Below are positions 1 through 7,610 of a stretch of 64,000 nucleotides of DNA, one piece after another. The stretch comes from Leptolinea sp964446955 (GTDB taxonomy: Bacteria; Chloroflexota; Anaerolineae; Anaerolineales; Anaerolineaceae). Location: positions 124,001 to 188,000 of the forward strand of contig CAYUQJ010000007.1 in NCBI GenBank assembly GCA_964446955.1. The letters are read 5' to 3'. Made by a program: the position numbers and the translations under genes. The notes beneath the pieces are model-generated. The model saw only the letters and a program-made list of their open reading frames with translations. It ran no database searches and was not told where the DNA came from. Position 1 is the first letter of the stretch. Every line of letters starts with the position of its first letter.

Positions 1-100
1 CATTAAATAACGGGGAGCCTGACGTTTCCAGGCTGAGAGGAGAACGCAAAGTTCTCGACCCGCTGAACCTGATCCGGATAATGCCGGCGTAGGGAGGTAT
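1..100 (+). promoter_or_regulatory. TPP (thiamine pyrophosphate) riboswitch aptamer
   Basis: The conserved THI-element blocks are present in order: CTGAGA at 33-38, the ACC-C-TGAACCTGATC block at 58-73, GGATAATGCC at 76-85 and GCGTAGGGA at 87-95. This class binds TPP and usually turns off thiamine genes. It lies just upstream of a terminator and of a thiamine kinase and importer operon. The first strand of stem P1 may start slightly left of the window edge, so the 5' boundary is uncertain. Confidence 0.96.
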
Positions 101-117
101 AAGCGCTCACAACCAGC

Positions 118-143
118 ACCCTCCCACCGGCGGAGGGTTTTTT
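118..143 (+). terminator. Riboswitch-controlled intrinsic terminator
   Basis: ACCCTCC (118-124) pairs with GGAGGGT (132-138) around a 7-base loop, followed by six T (138-143). The left arm CCTCCC (120-125) can instead pair with GGGAGG (92-97), inside the conserved 3' end of the TPP aptamer, which is a textbook antiterminator. With TPP bound, GGGAGG is held in the aptamer and the terminator forms. The right arm is also the ribosome binding site of the next gene. Confidence 0.9.
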
Positions 144-144
144 A

Positions 145-798
145 TTGAACGAAAAACGGGCAGTGATATTCGCCAATGGCGAAATTCAGGAGATAAACCG
201 TCTGCGGGCCATTTTGCGGGAAGATGATGTATTGATCGCGGCAGATGGCGGTCTGCGTCATATTTTTCACCTTGGACTTCGCCCCACTTTTCTCATCGGT
301 GACCTAGATTCGGTTACACCAGCGGAGATTGTCCGGGCAAAAGAAAGTGGCGTGGATATCCGTCAATACCCGCCCGCGAAAGATGAGACCGATCTCCAAT
401 TGGCTATCGACCTTGCAGTCGACATGGGATTCAACGATATTCTGATTACGGCTGCGCTTGGCGGCAGGCTGGACCAGACACTGGGGAATATTTTTCTAAT
501 GAGCCGGGACAGGTATTCCAGGTGCTTGATCAGGATCGATGACGGAAGCGAAGAAGTATTTCTCATTCGCAAAACAGCCCGCATATCAGGTGAGCCCGGG
601 GATACTGTCTCTTTGCTCCCTCTGGGTGCTCCTGCCTTTGGTGTCAGGACAGAAAACCTGGAATTCCCATTGAAATCTGAGATCTTGTATCCTGACAGAA
701 CCCGCGGAATTAGCAATGTAATGTTGACATCCTCTGCCCGGATATCTATATCTTCAGGCATGTTGGTTTGTATCCATACCCGGCGAAACACCGGTTAA
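145..798 (+). CDS. thiN: Thiamine pyrophosphokinase (thiamine diphosphokinase)
   Basis: Transfers pyrophosphate from ATP to thiamine, making TPP in the cytoplasm. The protein (217 aa, normal length) has the family motifs ADGG (33-36), GDLDS (52-56), KDETDLQLA (about 79-87) and GGRLDQTLGN (105-114). I accept the TTG start at 145 because GGAGGG (132-137) sits 7 bases upstream. That ribosome binding site is the 3' arm of the riboswitch terminator, so both transcription and translation can be shut off by one hairpin. It is first in an operon with a thiamine importer, so imported thiamine is converted directly to the molecule that the riboswitch senses. Confidence 0.93.
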   Translation: MNEKRAVIFANGEIQEINRLRAILREDDVLIAADGGLRHIFHLGLRPTFLIGDLDSVTPAEIVRAKESGVDIRQYPPAKDETDLQLAIDLAVDMGFNDILITAALGGRLDQTLGNIFLMSRDRYSRCLIRIDDGSEEVFLIRKTARISGEPGDTVSLLPLGAPAFGVRTENLEFPLKSEILYPDRTRGISNVMLTSSARISISSGMLVCIHTRRNTG

Positions 799-814
799 TT
801 CACGAGGAGAATGT

Positions 815-1954
815 ATGAGAACCAAAATTTTGTCCCTGTTTGTTCTATTGTCAGTATTACTGGCAGCCTGCGTTCCAGCCACTGCCCCATTGCCAGCCGA
901 ACCGCCCGCGACTGAAGTATCAGCAACACCTGTATTGGAGAAAGATACACCGGCTGATACCACAACAGATTCTTCCGGCGAGCCCACGACCCTTACTATT
1001 CTGACCCACGATTCATTTTCAGCCAGTGAAGGGGTGATCGCGGCATTTGAACAGTCTAATAATGTGAAACTCAGTTTTATCAAGGGAGGTGATGCCGGGG
1101 CCACATTAAACCGTGCGATCCTTTCCAAGGATTCGCCGTTGGCTGATGTGATCTATGGCATTGACAACACATTCCTTTCCCGTGCGGAGGAGAGCGGTAT
1201 TCTGGTAGGCTATACTTCTCCCATGTTGGATGAAATTCCAGATGGGTTGAAACTTGCCAAGGACAATTTGCTTTCACCTGTTGATTATGGTGATGTTTGT
1301 ATTAACTATGACAAAGCCTATTTTGCCGAAAACAAATTGGAACTTCCCACTTCCTTGCTGGACCTGACAAAACCTGATTACAAGAGCTTACTGGTTGTGG
1401 AAAGTCCAGCAACAAGTTCACCCGGTTTGGCTTTCATGCTGGCTTCGATCAACGAATTCGGCGTTGAATCCTATCTGGATTACTGGAAATCTTTGAAAGC
1501 GAATGATGTTCTGATCGTCAATGATTGGGAATCCGCGTATTACACGCATTTCAGTGGTTCCTCTGGAAAGGGTCCGCGTCCGATGGTGGTTTCTTATGGC
1601 ACCAGCCCGGCTGTTGAAGTGGTCTACGCAGATCCCAGGCCCGAAGACGCTCCGACAGCTTCCCTGGTGGGAGAGAACATGTGCTTCCGGCAGGTGGAAT
1701 TTGTCGGGATCTTGAAGGGCAGTAAGAATCAAGCACTGGCAGAAAAATTCATTGACTTCATGCTGAGCACGGAATTCCAGAATGATATACCATTGCAGAT
1801 GTTCGTTTTCCCGGCAAACCAGAAAGCTGTCCTGCCGGAAGAGTTTGTGAAATACAACCAGGTTCCGGAGAAACCCGCCGGGTTGAATATGGAAGATATT
1901 GCCAAAAACCGGGAAACCTGGGTTAGTGATTGGGAAGAGGCTGTTCTTAAGTGA
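815..1954 (+). CDS. thiB: Thiamine ABC transporter substrate-binding lipoprotein
   Basis: Extracytoplasmic receptor of the thiamine importer. The N-terminus is a lipoprotein signal ending in a LLAAC lipobox (Cys19), followed by a Pro/Thr/Ala-rich linker. The body resembles TbpA/ThiB: TILTHDSFSASEG near residue 55, an ADVIYGIDNTFL segment near residue 108, DYGDVCINYDK near residue 155 and a VSYGTSPAVE segment near residue 260. The ATG at 815 has GAGGAG 5 bases upstream. The 3' end overlaps the permease gene by 4 bases. Membership in the riboswitch operon supports thiamine over iron or polyamine as substrate. Confidence 0.9.
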   Translation: MRTKILSLFVLLSVLLAACVPATAPLPAEPPATEVSATPVLEKDTPADTTTDSSGEPTTLTILTHDSFSASEGVIAAFEQSNNVKLSFIKGGDAGATLNRAILSKDSPLADVIYGIDNTFLSRAEESGILVGYTSPMLDEIPDGLKLAKDNLLSPVDYGDVCINYDKAYFAENKLELPTSLLDLTKPDYKSLLVVESPATSSPGLAFMLASINEFGVESYLDYWKSLKANDVLIVNDWESAYYTHFSGSSGKGPRPMVVSYGTSPAVEVVYADPRPEDAPTASLVGENMCFRQVEFVGILKGSKNQALAEKFIDFMLSTEFQNDIPLQMFVFPANQKAVLPEEFVKYNQVPEKPAGLNMEDIAKNRETWVSDWEEAVLK

Positions 1955-3756
1955 CTCTACCAGATCATGGAATTCGATCGGAGAGAGAACTGGATCATCA
2001 AAATCCAGTTTCCTCTCGCCTTTCTGCGGTGTCAGGTGGGGCGGGGAAATCTGGAAGGAGGGTTTCCCCGCCGATCAAAGATGCTGTTAAGACCGCCTTG
2101 CTATGGCTTGCGCCGGCAGCTTTCTTCCTGCTTTTCTATTTTTATCCCATGGCAGCTGTGTTTCATGAGTCGTGGAAGGGAGCGTCAGAATCAGTAATCA
2201 ACTGGAATAGAGTGTTCGGATCATTTGGTTTTACTCTATGGCAGGCGTTGCTTTCCACATTCCTGACCCTTCTGGTGGGGCTGCCTTCGGCCTATCTATT
2301 CACCTATTTCCGGTTCCCATTTAAATCGATCCTGCGAGGGATGACCACGTTACCGTTCATCCTTCCAACGGTCGTTGCGGCTGCCGCAATCAACGCGCTA
2401 TACGGCCCCCGTGGCTGGATCAATCTTGCCTGGATGGCACTTACGGGCGGTACCACACCGGCAATTGACATCGTCAATTCCCTGACTGCCATATTGCTGG
2501 CACATGTGTTTTACAACACGGCCGTTGTCATCCGTGTTACCGGCAGCGCGTGGGAAAAATTGGATACCCGCCTTGGAGACGCGGCAAGAATAATGGGGGC
2601 ATCTCCTTTTGAGGCATTCCGGCAGGTGACTCTTCCCCTGCTTCTGCCATCCATATTAGCTTCATCAGTTTTGGTGTTTCTATTCGATTTCACAAGTTTT
2701 GGCGTGATCCTCATGCTGGGTGGTCCGGGTTTCTCTACATTGGAAACCGAGGTGTACTATCAGGCATTGCAACGCTTGAATCTGCCTATGGCCAGTATCA
2801 TCTCGATTATCCAGCTGATTTGTACCATTACCATAGGATTGCTTTACAACCGGGTAACCCGTTCGACGAATGTACCGCTGGTCCCGCGGATGCGATCTGC
2901 CGGATGGGTTGGAATGACAACCTGGCGGAAAAAAATATTGGTGGGAATGCTCATGACCGGTTTGATCATATTATTCGTTTTACCGGTAATTTCGCTAGCC
3001 ACCCGGTCAGTTGCCCGCCTTGAAGCCGAACGCGGTCAGCGTACGGATGTGCGTTATGGAGTAACCTTTGATTATTACCGCGAGTTGTTCATTAACAGGC
3101 GGCAGTCCATTTTTTATGTTCCACCGATAGAAGCGGCAGTCAATTCACTGGTATATGCGGGTGAGACCGTAGTCATCTCCGGTGTACTGGGTATGCTGGC
3201 CGCGCTGGCACAACGGCAGCGGAATAGGATCACCCGCTTAATGGACGCCCTGTTGATGCTTCCACTGGGTACATCCGCGGTTACATTGGGTTTGGGTTAT
3301 ATTCTTGTGTTTAATCGGCCACCACTGGATATTCGCAGTTTTCCTTTGTTTATCCCCATAGCGCATAGTCTTGTAGCAATGCCGTTTGTCATTCGAACGA
3401 TATCACCAGCGCTGGCATCCATCCCCGATTCATTGCGTCATGCGGCGGCTACCCTGGGGGCTGCGCCGTTCCGGGTGTGGTTGGAGATAGACTGGCCGAT
3501 TATCGCCCGCAGCGCGATGGTCGCGGCCATCTTTTCATTTACCATTTCTCTTGGGGAGTTTGGTGCCACCAGTTTCCTCTCCCGACCGGAGATGCCCACC
3601 CTTCCGGTGGCTATCTTCCGTTTTCTATCACAGCCGGGCGCGTTGAATTACGGGCAGGCGATGGCCATGGCAACATTTCTGATGCTTGTTTGTCTGGGCG
3701 GGATCCTTTTTATGGAACGTTTGAAGATCTTTGAATTTGACCGGACAGGCTTATGA
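1951..3756 (+). CDS. thiP: Thiamine ABC transporter permease (two fused MetI-type domains)
   Basis: Inner-membrane channel of the importer. About 12 hydrophobic segments form two BPD-transp-1 domains; the EAA-type loops are visible as DAARIMGASPFEAFRQVTLP near residue 213 and HAAATLGAAPFRVWLEIDWP near residue 498. The two-domain layout and the length (601 aa) match ThiP/FbpB permeases. The GTG at 1951 overlaps the thiB stop, but the first 45 residues are polar and atypical. An in-frame GTG at 2029 is an alternative start, so the N-terminus is uncertain. Confidence 0.88.
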   Translation: MTLPDHGIRSERELDHQNPVSSRLSAVSGGAGKSGRRVSPPIKDAVKTALLWLAPAAFFLLFYFYPMAAVFHESWKGASESVINWNRVFGSFGFTLWQALLSTFLTLLVGLPSAYLFTYFRFPFKSILRGMTTLPFILPTVVAAAAINALYGPRGWINLAWMALTGGTTPAIDIVNSLTAILLAHVFYNTAVVIRVTGSAWEKLDTRLGDAARIMGASPFEAFRQVTLPLLLPSILASSVLVFLFDFTSFGVILMLGGPGFSTLETEVYYQALQRLNLPMASIISIIQLICTITIGLLYNRVTRSTNVPLVPRMRSAGWVGMTTWRKKILVGMLMTGLIILFVLPVISLATRSVARLEAERGQRTDVRYGVTFDYYRELFINRRQSIFYVPPIEAAVNSLVYAGETVVISGVLGMLAALAQRQRNRITRLMDALLMLPLGTSAVTLGLGYILVFNRPPLDIRSFPLFIPIAHSLVAMPFVIRTISPALASIPDSLRHAAATLGAAPFRVWLEIDWPIIARSAMVAAIFSFTISLGEFGATSFLSRPEMPTLPVAIFRFLSQPGALNYGQAMAMATFLMLVCLGGILFMERLKIFEFDRTGL

Positions 3757-3774
3757 TATGCTTGATCCATACAG

Positions 3775-4845
3775 GTGTTGAACATGCGTCTTGATGTTAT
3801 CGACATTGTGAAATCATATGATAACGCCCCTCTACTTCGGGGCGTAACATTTACTGTGGAAGCCGGAGAAACGATCTGCCTGTTGGGCCGATCCGGCAGC
3901 GGAAAAAGTACCCTATTACGAATCATCGCGGGTTTGGAAGATGCTGAAGGGGGGGCTGTTCAATGGGACGGAACGGATATCTCTTCGATGCCGGTTCACC
4001 AACGTGGTTTCGGATTGATGTTTCAGGACTTCGCGTTATTTCCTCACATGACCGTGGATCAGAATGTAGGTTTCGGACTCCGGATGCAAAACCAGCCGGA
4101 AGAAATGATCACCGAGAGAACCCGTGAGATGCTTGATCTGGTTCACATGCGCGATTTCGCTCACCGGCGGGTGATTGACCTGTCAGGTGGTGAGCAGCAG
4201 AGAATTGCGTTGGCCCGGGCGCTTGCACCGCGGCCTAAATTATTGATGCTGGATGAACCACTGGGTGCTCTCGACAGGACGTTGAAACAGACCTTGCTGG
4301 ATGATCTGCGGCAGATCATCCATTCCGCCAATATTCCGGTTATCTATGTCACCCATGACCAGGAGGAAGCTTTTTCCATAGCCGACCGGCTGATCCTTCT
4401 AAACACCGGACGGATCGAACAGATCGGTACGCCGGAAGATATTTATCGGAACCCGAAAACTTTGTGGGCCGCAAATTTCATGGGACTGGGGAATATATTG
4501 CCGGGTACGATCATCTCCTCTGAACCGCTGGTAGCATCCACTGTGTTTGGAGATGTTCAGCTCACTCATTGCGGAAAGGATTATTCCCGGGGTGATTCTG
4601 TACATCTTCTATTGCTGCCAGCTGTGGATGGACTACTGGTGCAATCTTCATTACAGGCTGTGGAGAATAAACCGAATACTGTACGACTTCAAGGAATGGT
4701 GGCGGAATCCATATTCTTTGAAGGGGAATTCCGAAACACGATCCGTGTTGGAGAAACGACCCTTAACTTTCTTTCCAGAACGCGGTTTAATAAAGGGGAA
4801 CCAGTTGTTATCTTTTATCCGGCAGGTGAAATCCGATGTCTGTAG
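3775..4845 (+). CDS. thiQ: Thiamine ABC transporter ATP-binding protein
   Basis: Cytoplasmic ATPase that powers uptake through the preceding permease. Walker A GRSGSGKST is at residues 38-46, Q-loop QDFALFPHM near 84, signature LSGGEQQR near 136-143, Walker B LLMLDEP near 157 and the H-loop in VTHDQEEA. A C-terminal domain of about 110 residues makes it longer than E. coli ThiQ and more like PotA/FbpC. The reading frame opens with GTG at 3775, but ATG at 3784 is an equally good start. The end overlaps the DUF402 gene by 10 bases. Confidence 0.88.
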   Translation: MLNMRLDVIDIVKSYDNAPLLRGVTFTVEAGETICLLGRSGSGKSTLLRIIAGLEDAEGGAVQWDGTDISSMPVHQRGFGLMFQDFALFPHMTVDQNVGFGLRMQNQPEEMITERTREMLDLVHMRDFAHRRVIDLSGGEQQRIALARALAPRPKLLMLDEPLGALDRTLKQTLLDDLRQIIHSANIPVIYVTHDQEEAFSIADRLILLNTGRIEQIGTPEDIYRNPKTLWAANFMGLGNILPGTIISSEPLVASTVFGDVQLTHCGKDYSRGDSVHLLLLPAVDGLLVQSSLQAVENKPNTVRLQGMVAESIFFEGEFRNTIRVGETTLNFLSRTRFNKGEPVVIFYPAGEIRCL

Positions 4846-5312
4846 ACAATCACGAAACAGTTCAGGTATTGAAATTGGGACTGGACCGAAAAGAAACCTG
4901 GCGGTATCCCGGGCGTGTGATCAACCGAACGTCTGAAGGTATCCTTGTTGAAGCTTTTTTCAATCGGTCAGATAAGTATTTTCACGGAATTATGTTAAAG
5001 GAAGGTGACCGTTTCCTGGAACAATACTATATTGATCGCTGGTATAACATTTTTGAGATCCATGACAGGGAAACAGATCACCTTAAGGGTTGGTATTGCA
5101 ATGTTACCTATCCGGCTGCTATTGAGGATGGAATTGTGAGTTACGTTGATCTTGCTTTGGATCTCCTGGTTTATCCAGATGGTAAACAGCTCATTTTGGA
5201 CGAAGACGAATTCCTGGAGTTATGTCTGAATGAAACAGACTCAGCTCAGGCAAGGCGGGCTCTGGAAGAATTATGCCAGATCGTGCGCCTTCCATTTAGG
5301 CTGCAGAATTAA
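4836..5312 (+). CDS. DUF402 domain protein in the thiamine operon
   Basis: A 158-aa protein of the DUF402 (FomD/Ntdp) fold. Seen: a W-R-Y-PG-RV N-terminal strand, then WYNIFEIHD, LKGWYCNV and the acidic stretch YVDLALDLLVYPDGKQLILDEDEF, which are hallmarks of the family. Characterised relatives hydrolyse nucleoside di- or triphosphates or cytidylylated phosphonates with divalent metal. The start codon lies inside thiQ (10-base overlap), so it is translationally coupled to the importer and under the TPP riboswitch. A role on a thiamine phosphate or nucleotide is possible but is only inferred from position. Confidence 0.85.
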   Translation: MSVDNHETVQVLKLGLDRKETWRYPGRVINRTSEGILVEAFFNRSDKYFHGIMLKEGDRFLEQYYIDRWYNIFEIHDRETDHLKGWYCNVTYPAAIEDGIVSYVDLALDLLVYPDGKQLILDEDEFLELCLNETDSAQARRALEELCQIVRLPFRLQN

Positions 5313-5352
5313 AAAACACGGGAATTCCCCATCAGGAATTCCCGTGTTTTTT
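5311..5352. terminator. Bidirectional terminator after the thiamine operon
   Basis: CACGGGAATTCC (5317-5328) and GGAATTCCCGTG (5335-5346) form a perfect 12-bp stem with a 6-base loop. It is flanked by A6 on the left and T6 on the right, so it can work on both strands. It separates the thiamine operon from the convergent membrane-protein operon. Confidence 0.93.
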
Positions 5353-5362
5353 CACAAAGATG

Positions 5363-5587
5363 TTAGATGAGAGGCAGCAGCATTCCAGTGGTAAATTCCA
5401 TCTCTTCCAGTAGAGCATCGCCATTATTCCAGAGCCATGTCCCACCGGCTATACAAGTACAAAGACAACACAAGACCAGTAGTACCACGAGCACGATAAT
5501 CCAGGTCTTGTTTGATTTTTTTGCTCCGGTTGGCATCGCTGGGGGTATATCCGGTGATTCGGGAATTGTATTAGGCGTGTCTTGCAT
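5363..5587 (-). CDS. Small single-pass membrane protein
   Basis: A 74-aa protein of unknown function. It has a proline-rich N-terminal tail (1-20), a basic KK-SNK patch, one hydrophobic segment (about 28-50) that contains a CCLCTC cluster, and a short acidic tail. GAGGAAACT precedes the ATG, which supports the start. It is the last gene of a four-gene minus-strand run, 20 bases after the DUF4190-type gene. The tail-plus-cysteine-rich-helix layout is common in small Chloroflexota envelope proteins, but I cannot assign a role. Confidence 0.72.
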   Translation of the reverse strand: MQDTPNTIPESPDIPPAMPTGAKKSNKTWIIVLVVLLVLCCLCTCIAGGTWLWNNGDALLEEMEFTTGMLLPLI

Positions 5588-5607
5588 AGTTTCCTCCTGA
5601 GGATTTA

Positions 5608-5931
5608 TTAGATACCACTCATGAATGGCACACAGAATAAGGGAACGGTGATTATTCCGCCGAAAACTAACAAAGCCAGGCAGCCACCAAAAACTGCCAG
5701 TCCGACGTTCAAATAACCGAGAACCAGGCCGACTGTTGCCAAACCATCACCACCAATCCGGCCGTAACTGCTGCGGATCTGGTTTTTTGCGATATGACCG
5801 GCAATGATGGCAGCTATACCGCCAACCCCGACAACTCCAAGCCATCCAAGGATTCCTGCAATCAGGCTGAAAATAGCCCACCCACTGGTTTCTGCAACAA
5901 CCCGGGTTTGCGGGTATTGTGAATTACTCAT
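5608..5931 (-). CDS. DUF4190-type small membrane protein
   Basis: A 107-aa protein with two long Gly/Ala/Val-rich hydrophobic segments (about 19-46 and 66-100) separated by the loop HIAKNQIRSSYGRIGGDGLA. The pattern SLIAGILGW....AIIAGHIAKNQI....G-GLA-VGLVLGY is typical of DUF4190. Function is unknown. A CCAGGAGCAATA sequence precedes the ATG. It sits between the DUF4126 and 74-aa genes with short gaps, so the set is probably cotranscribed. Confidence 0.8.
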   Translation of the reverse strand: MSNSQYPQTRVVAETSGWAIFSLIAGILGWLGVVGVGGIAAIIAGHIAKNQIRSSYGRIGGDGLATVGLVLGYLNVGLAVFGGCLALLVFGGIITVPLFCVPFMSGI

Positions 5932-5964
5932 TATTGCTCCTGGTTATAGTAGTATTGTACAAAA

Positions 5965-6537
5965 TTAAGTGGCAGATTGCGAACTATCATCATAGTTGTG
6001 GATCCAGCGAAAGATGATCCATGCTGTCACCAGGCAGATTATGGCGGCAATAATAACGGGGATTACCACGGATAGAACGGAGATCCCGAAAGATACGACA
6101 TCCTCGGCCATAGATACGGCGACATTGGCTGTTCCACCGGTGGTGGCGGTAACGGCGGGACGAAGCAGACCGGCTTTTGCGGCATGAACGCCGCCGGCGA
6201 TCAGCAATCCCATTCCCATTGCCAGTACGGGGTGTACTTCTGTGACGATATTCGCGCTGGCAGCAAATGCGACCGCACCGGCAGCCGGCCGGACGAAAGT
6301 CTGAATGGCATCATTGATATGGTTAACGGCGGGGAATTTATCGGCAAAAAACTCGATCAATGACAGGAATGTAAGAATGCCGATAATCCACCAGTCTGTC
6401 ATCACGTTCCAGGGCTCGCGAAGGGTGATCAGATTGGTGAACCTGGCCAACAACGATATGGTGAGCAGCGGTATATACGCGTTCAAACCAGCGCTGGCAG
6501 AAAGACCAAAAGCAGAAAAGATATTAATAAGTTCCAT
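5965..6537 (-). CDS. DUF4126 family integral membrane protein
   Basis: A 190-aa protein with five or six hydrophobic segments. The N-terminus FGLSASAGLNAYIPLL and the central GGVHAAKAGLLRPAVTATTGG block are characteristic of DUF4126. AGGAGG lies directly upstream of the ATG. No biochemical function is established for the family. Gaps to its neighbours are 38 and 33 bases, consistent with an operon. Confidence 0.86.
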   Translation of the reverse strand: MELINIFSAFGLSASAGLNAYIPLLTISLLARFTNLITLREPWNVMTDWWIIGILTFLSLIEFFADKFPAVNHINDAIQTFVRPAAGAVAFAASANIVTEVHPVLAMGMGLLIAGGVHAAKAGLLRPAVTATTGGTANVAVSMAEDVVSFGISVLSVVIPVIIAAIICLVTAWIIFRWIHNYDDSSQSAT

Positions 6538-6575
6538 AAATCCTCCTATCTCCTACATATAATATACGTAATATC

Positions 6576-7385
6576 TCAAAAAAAGTTGAGTCCATTCCAG
6601 GATCCAGTTGCGGATAACCTGATGATATCAATCACAAATATCTGCAGGATGGCTGTTGTGAATCCAAGTGCAGCGTAGGGGATTAACTGACGCATAACCA
6701 CAAAGGCATTCTCTTTTTTCAAGACCATCACCCAGACGATTGAATAGATGCTTCCCAGGATAAACAGAACAGTTCCTGCTGACAATAATCCAAGCGGGTA
6801 TAACAGTAGTGGATTGCCGGTAAATAGTAAAGCTCCAGCAGCCAGGGCGGAGATTAGAATGGGGAAAAATTCATTCCATGCACTAATATTGGCTTCCGGA
6901 TTCCAATCAACCCATAAGGTCTGGTGGATCACCGGCATGAGAACCAGAGCCATGCCAATCCCGATGCCCGTACCGGTTAACAAGCGCAGGAAATTTGCGG
7001 GTTCATAAATACCCGTTAATCCGGGAATTAGATGGACATAAGAATTTATGCCATCGATCGCGAACATCACAGCGAAAAAACCTAGAACAATGAAAATCTT
7101 TCTTGACGGCATTCCTCCACGACGTCCGTTCCTCCATTGAAAAAGAATTCCGGTTAATGCCCCGATATACATTCCGGAACAGCGGGCGCAAAGAGGAAGA
7201 GGACGGTCTCCCATGTGGAATGTCCGATCACTGATCTGGTGGCATACGGCATATCCAATCGCATCTGCCTTGCCCAAGAGGCCGGGTGGTGCAAAGTAAA
7301 GCCAGCTGATCAGCACTGTTGCGAACAATGCGAGAGTGATGATGGTAAAACGATTGTAATGTTTGTGTTTAAAAAAAGGTGACAT
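6576..7385 (-). CDS. DUF2085 family membrane protein
   Basis: A 269-aa protein with about seven membrane segments. The diagnostic block is AVCHQISDRTFHMGDRPLPLCARCSGMYIG (about 47-76), with one CH and two CxxC-like cysteines, as in DUF2085 proteins. Function unknown; the conserved Cys/His residues suggest metal or redox binding. A TATAAT on the minus strand (7395-7400) lies only about 10 bases before the ATG, so the mRNA may be almost leaderless. It is first in the four-gene membrane operon. Confidence 0.87.
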   Translation of the reverse strand: MSPFFKHKHYNRFTIITLALFATVLISWLYFAPPGLLGKADAIGYAVCHQISDRTFHMGDRPLPLCARCSGMYIGALTGILFQWRNGRRGGMPSRKIFIVLGFFAVMFAIDGINSYVHLIPGLTGIYEPANFLRLLTGTGIGIGMALVLMPVIHQTLWVDWNPEANISAWNEFFPILISALAAGALLFTGNPLLLYPLGLLSAGTVLFILGSIYSIVWVMVLKKENAFVVMRQLIPYAALGFTTAILQIFVIDIIRLSATGSWNGLNFF

Positions 7386-7416
7386 AATTCCATCATTATA
7401 CTTACACGTTTTTTAC

Positions 7417-7445
7417 TTGACATGGTCAATCATCTATGAAATACT
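7417..7445 (+). promoter_or_regulatory. Promoter with overlapping TTGAC palindrome
   Basis: TTGACA (7417-7422), 17-base spacer, AATACT (7440-7445) gives a good sigma70-type promoter reading rightward. The -35 is half of the inverted repeat TTGAC-ATG-GTCAA (7417-7429). The same repeat lies just upstream of the leftward DUF2085 promoter, so one protein could control both directions. Confidence 0.6.
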
Positions 7446-7503
7446 AAATTCAAGAAGTATCCATCCCCCATTGCCATTCTAACGTGAGGAGGTGGTGCCT
7501 AAC

Positions 7504-7563
7504 ATGAATGAAAGTATGAGTTCCAAACGTTTCGCTGCGGCATCCCTCCTCGTTTTACGATAA
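7504..7563 (+). CDS. Possible 19-residue small protein or leader peptide
   Basis: The ORF encodes MNESMSSKRFAAASLLVLR. GGAGG (7488-7492) precedes the ATG at 7504 with an 11-base gap, and a promoter lies 60-90 bases upstream. No plus-strand gene follows (pfkA is antisense), so it is not an ordinary leader. The ribosome binding region GAGGAGG (7486-7492) is exactly complementary to CCTCCTC (7545-7551) inside the ORF, so folding could block translation. The coding call is tentative; the transcript may be non-coding. Confidence 0.35.
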   Translation: MNESMSSKRFAAASLLVLR

Positions 7564-7606
7564 AGGATACCGCAGCGAACGGGAGAGCCCCCGCAAGGGG
7601 GTTCTC
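7533..7606. terminator. Two strong hairpins between the small ORF and pfkA
   Basis: Hairpin 1: 7533-7545 with 7565-7577, 12 pairs and one mismatch. Hairpin 2: GAGAGCCCCC (7583-7592), loop GCAA, GGGGGTTCTC (7597-7606), 10 pairs. The second ends the rightward small transcript or, read on the minus strand, pfkA. The T-run is weak on both strands. Confidence 0.6.
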
Positions 7607-7610
7607 TTCG

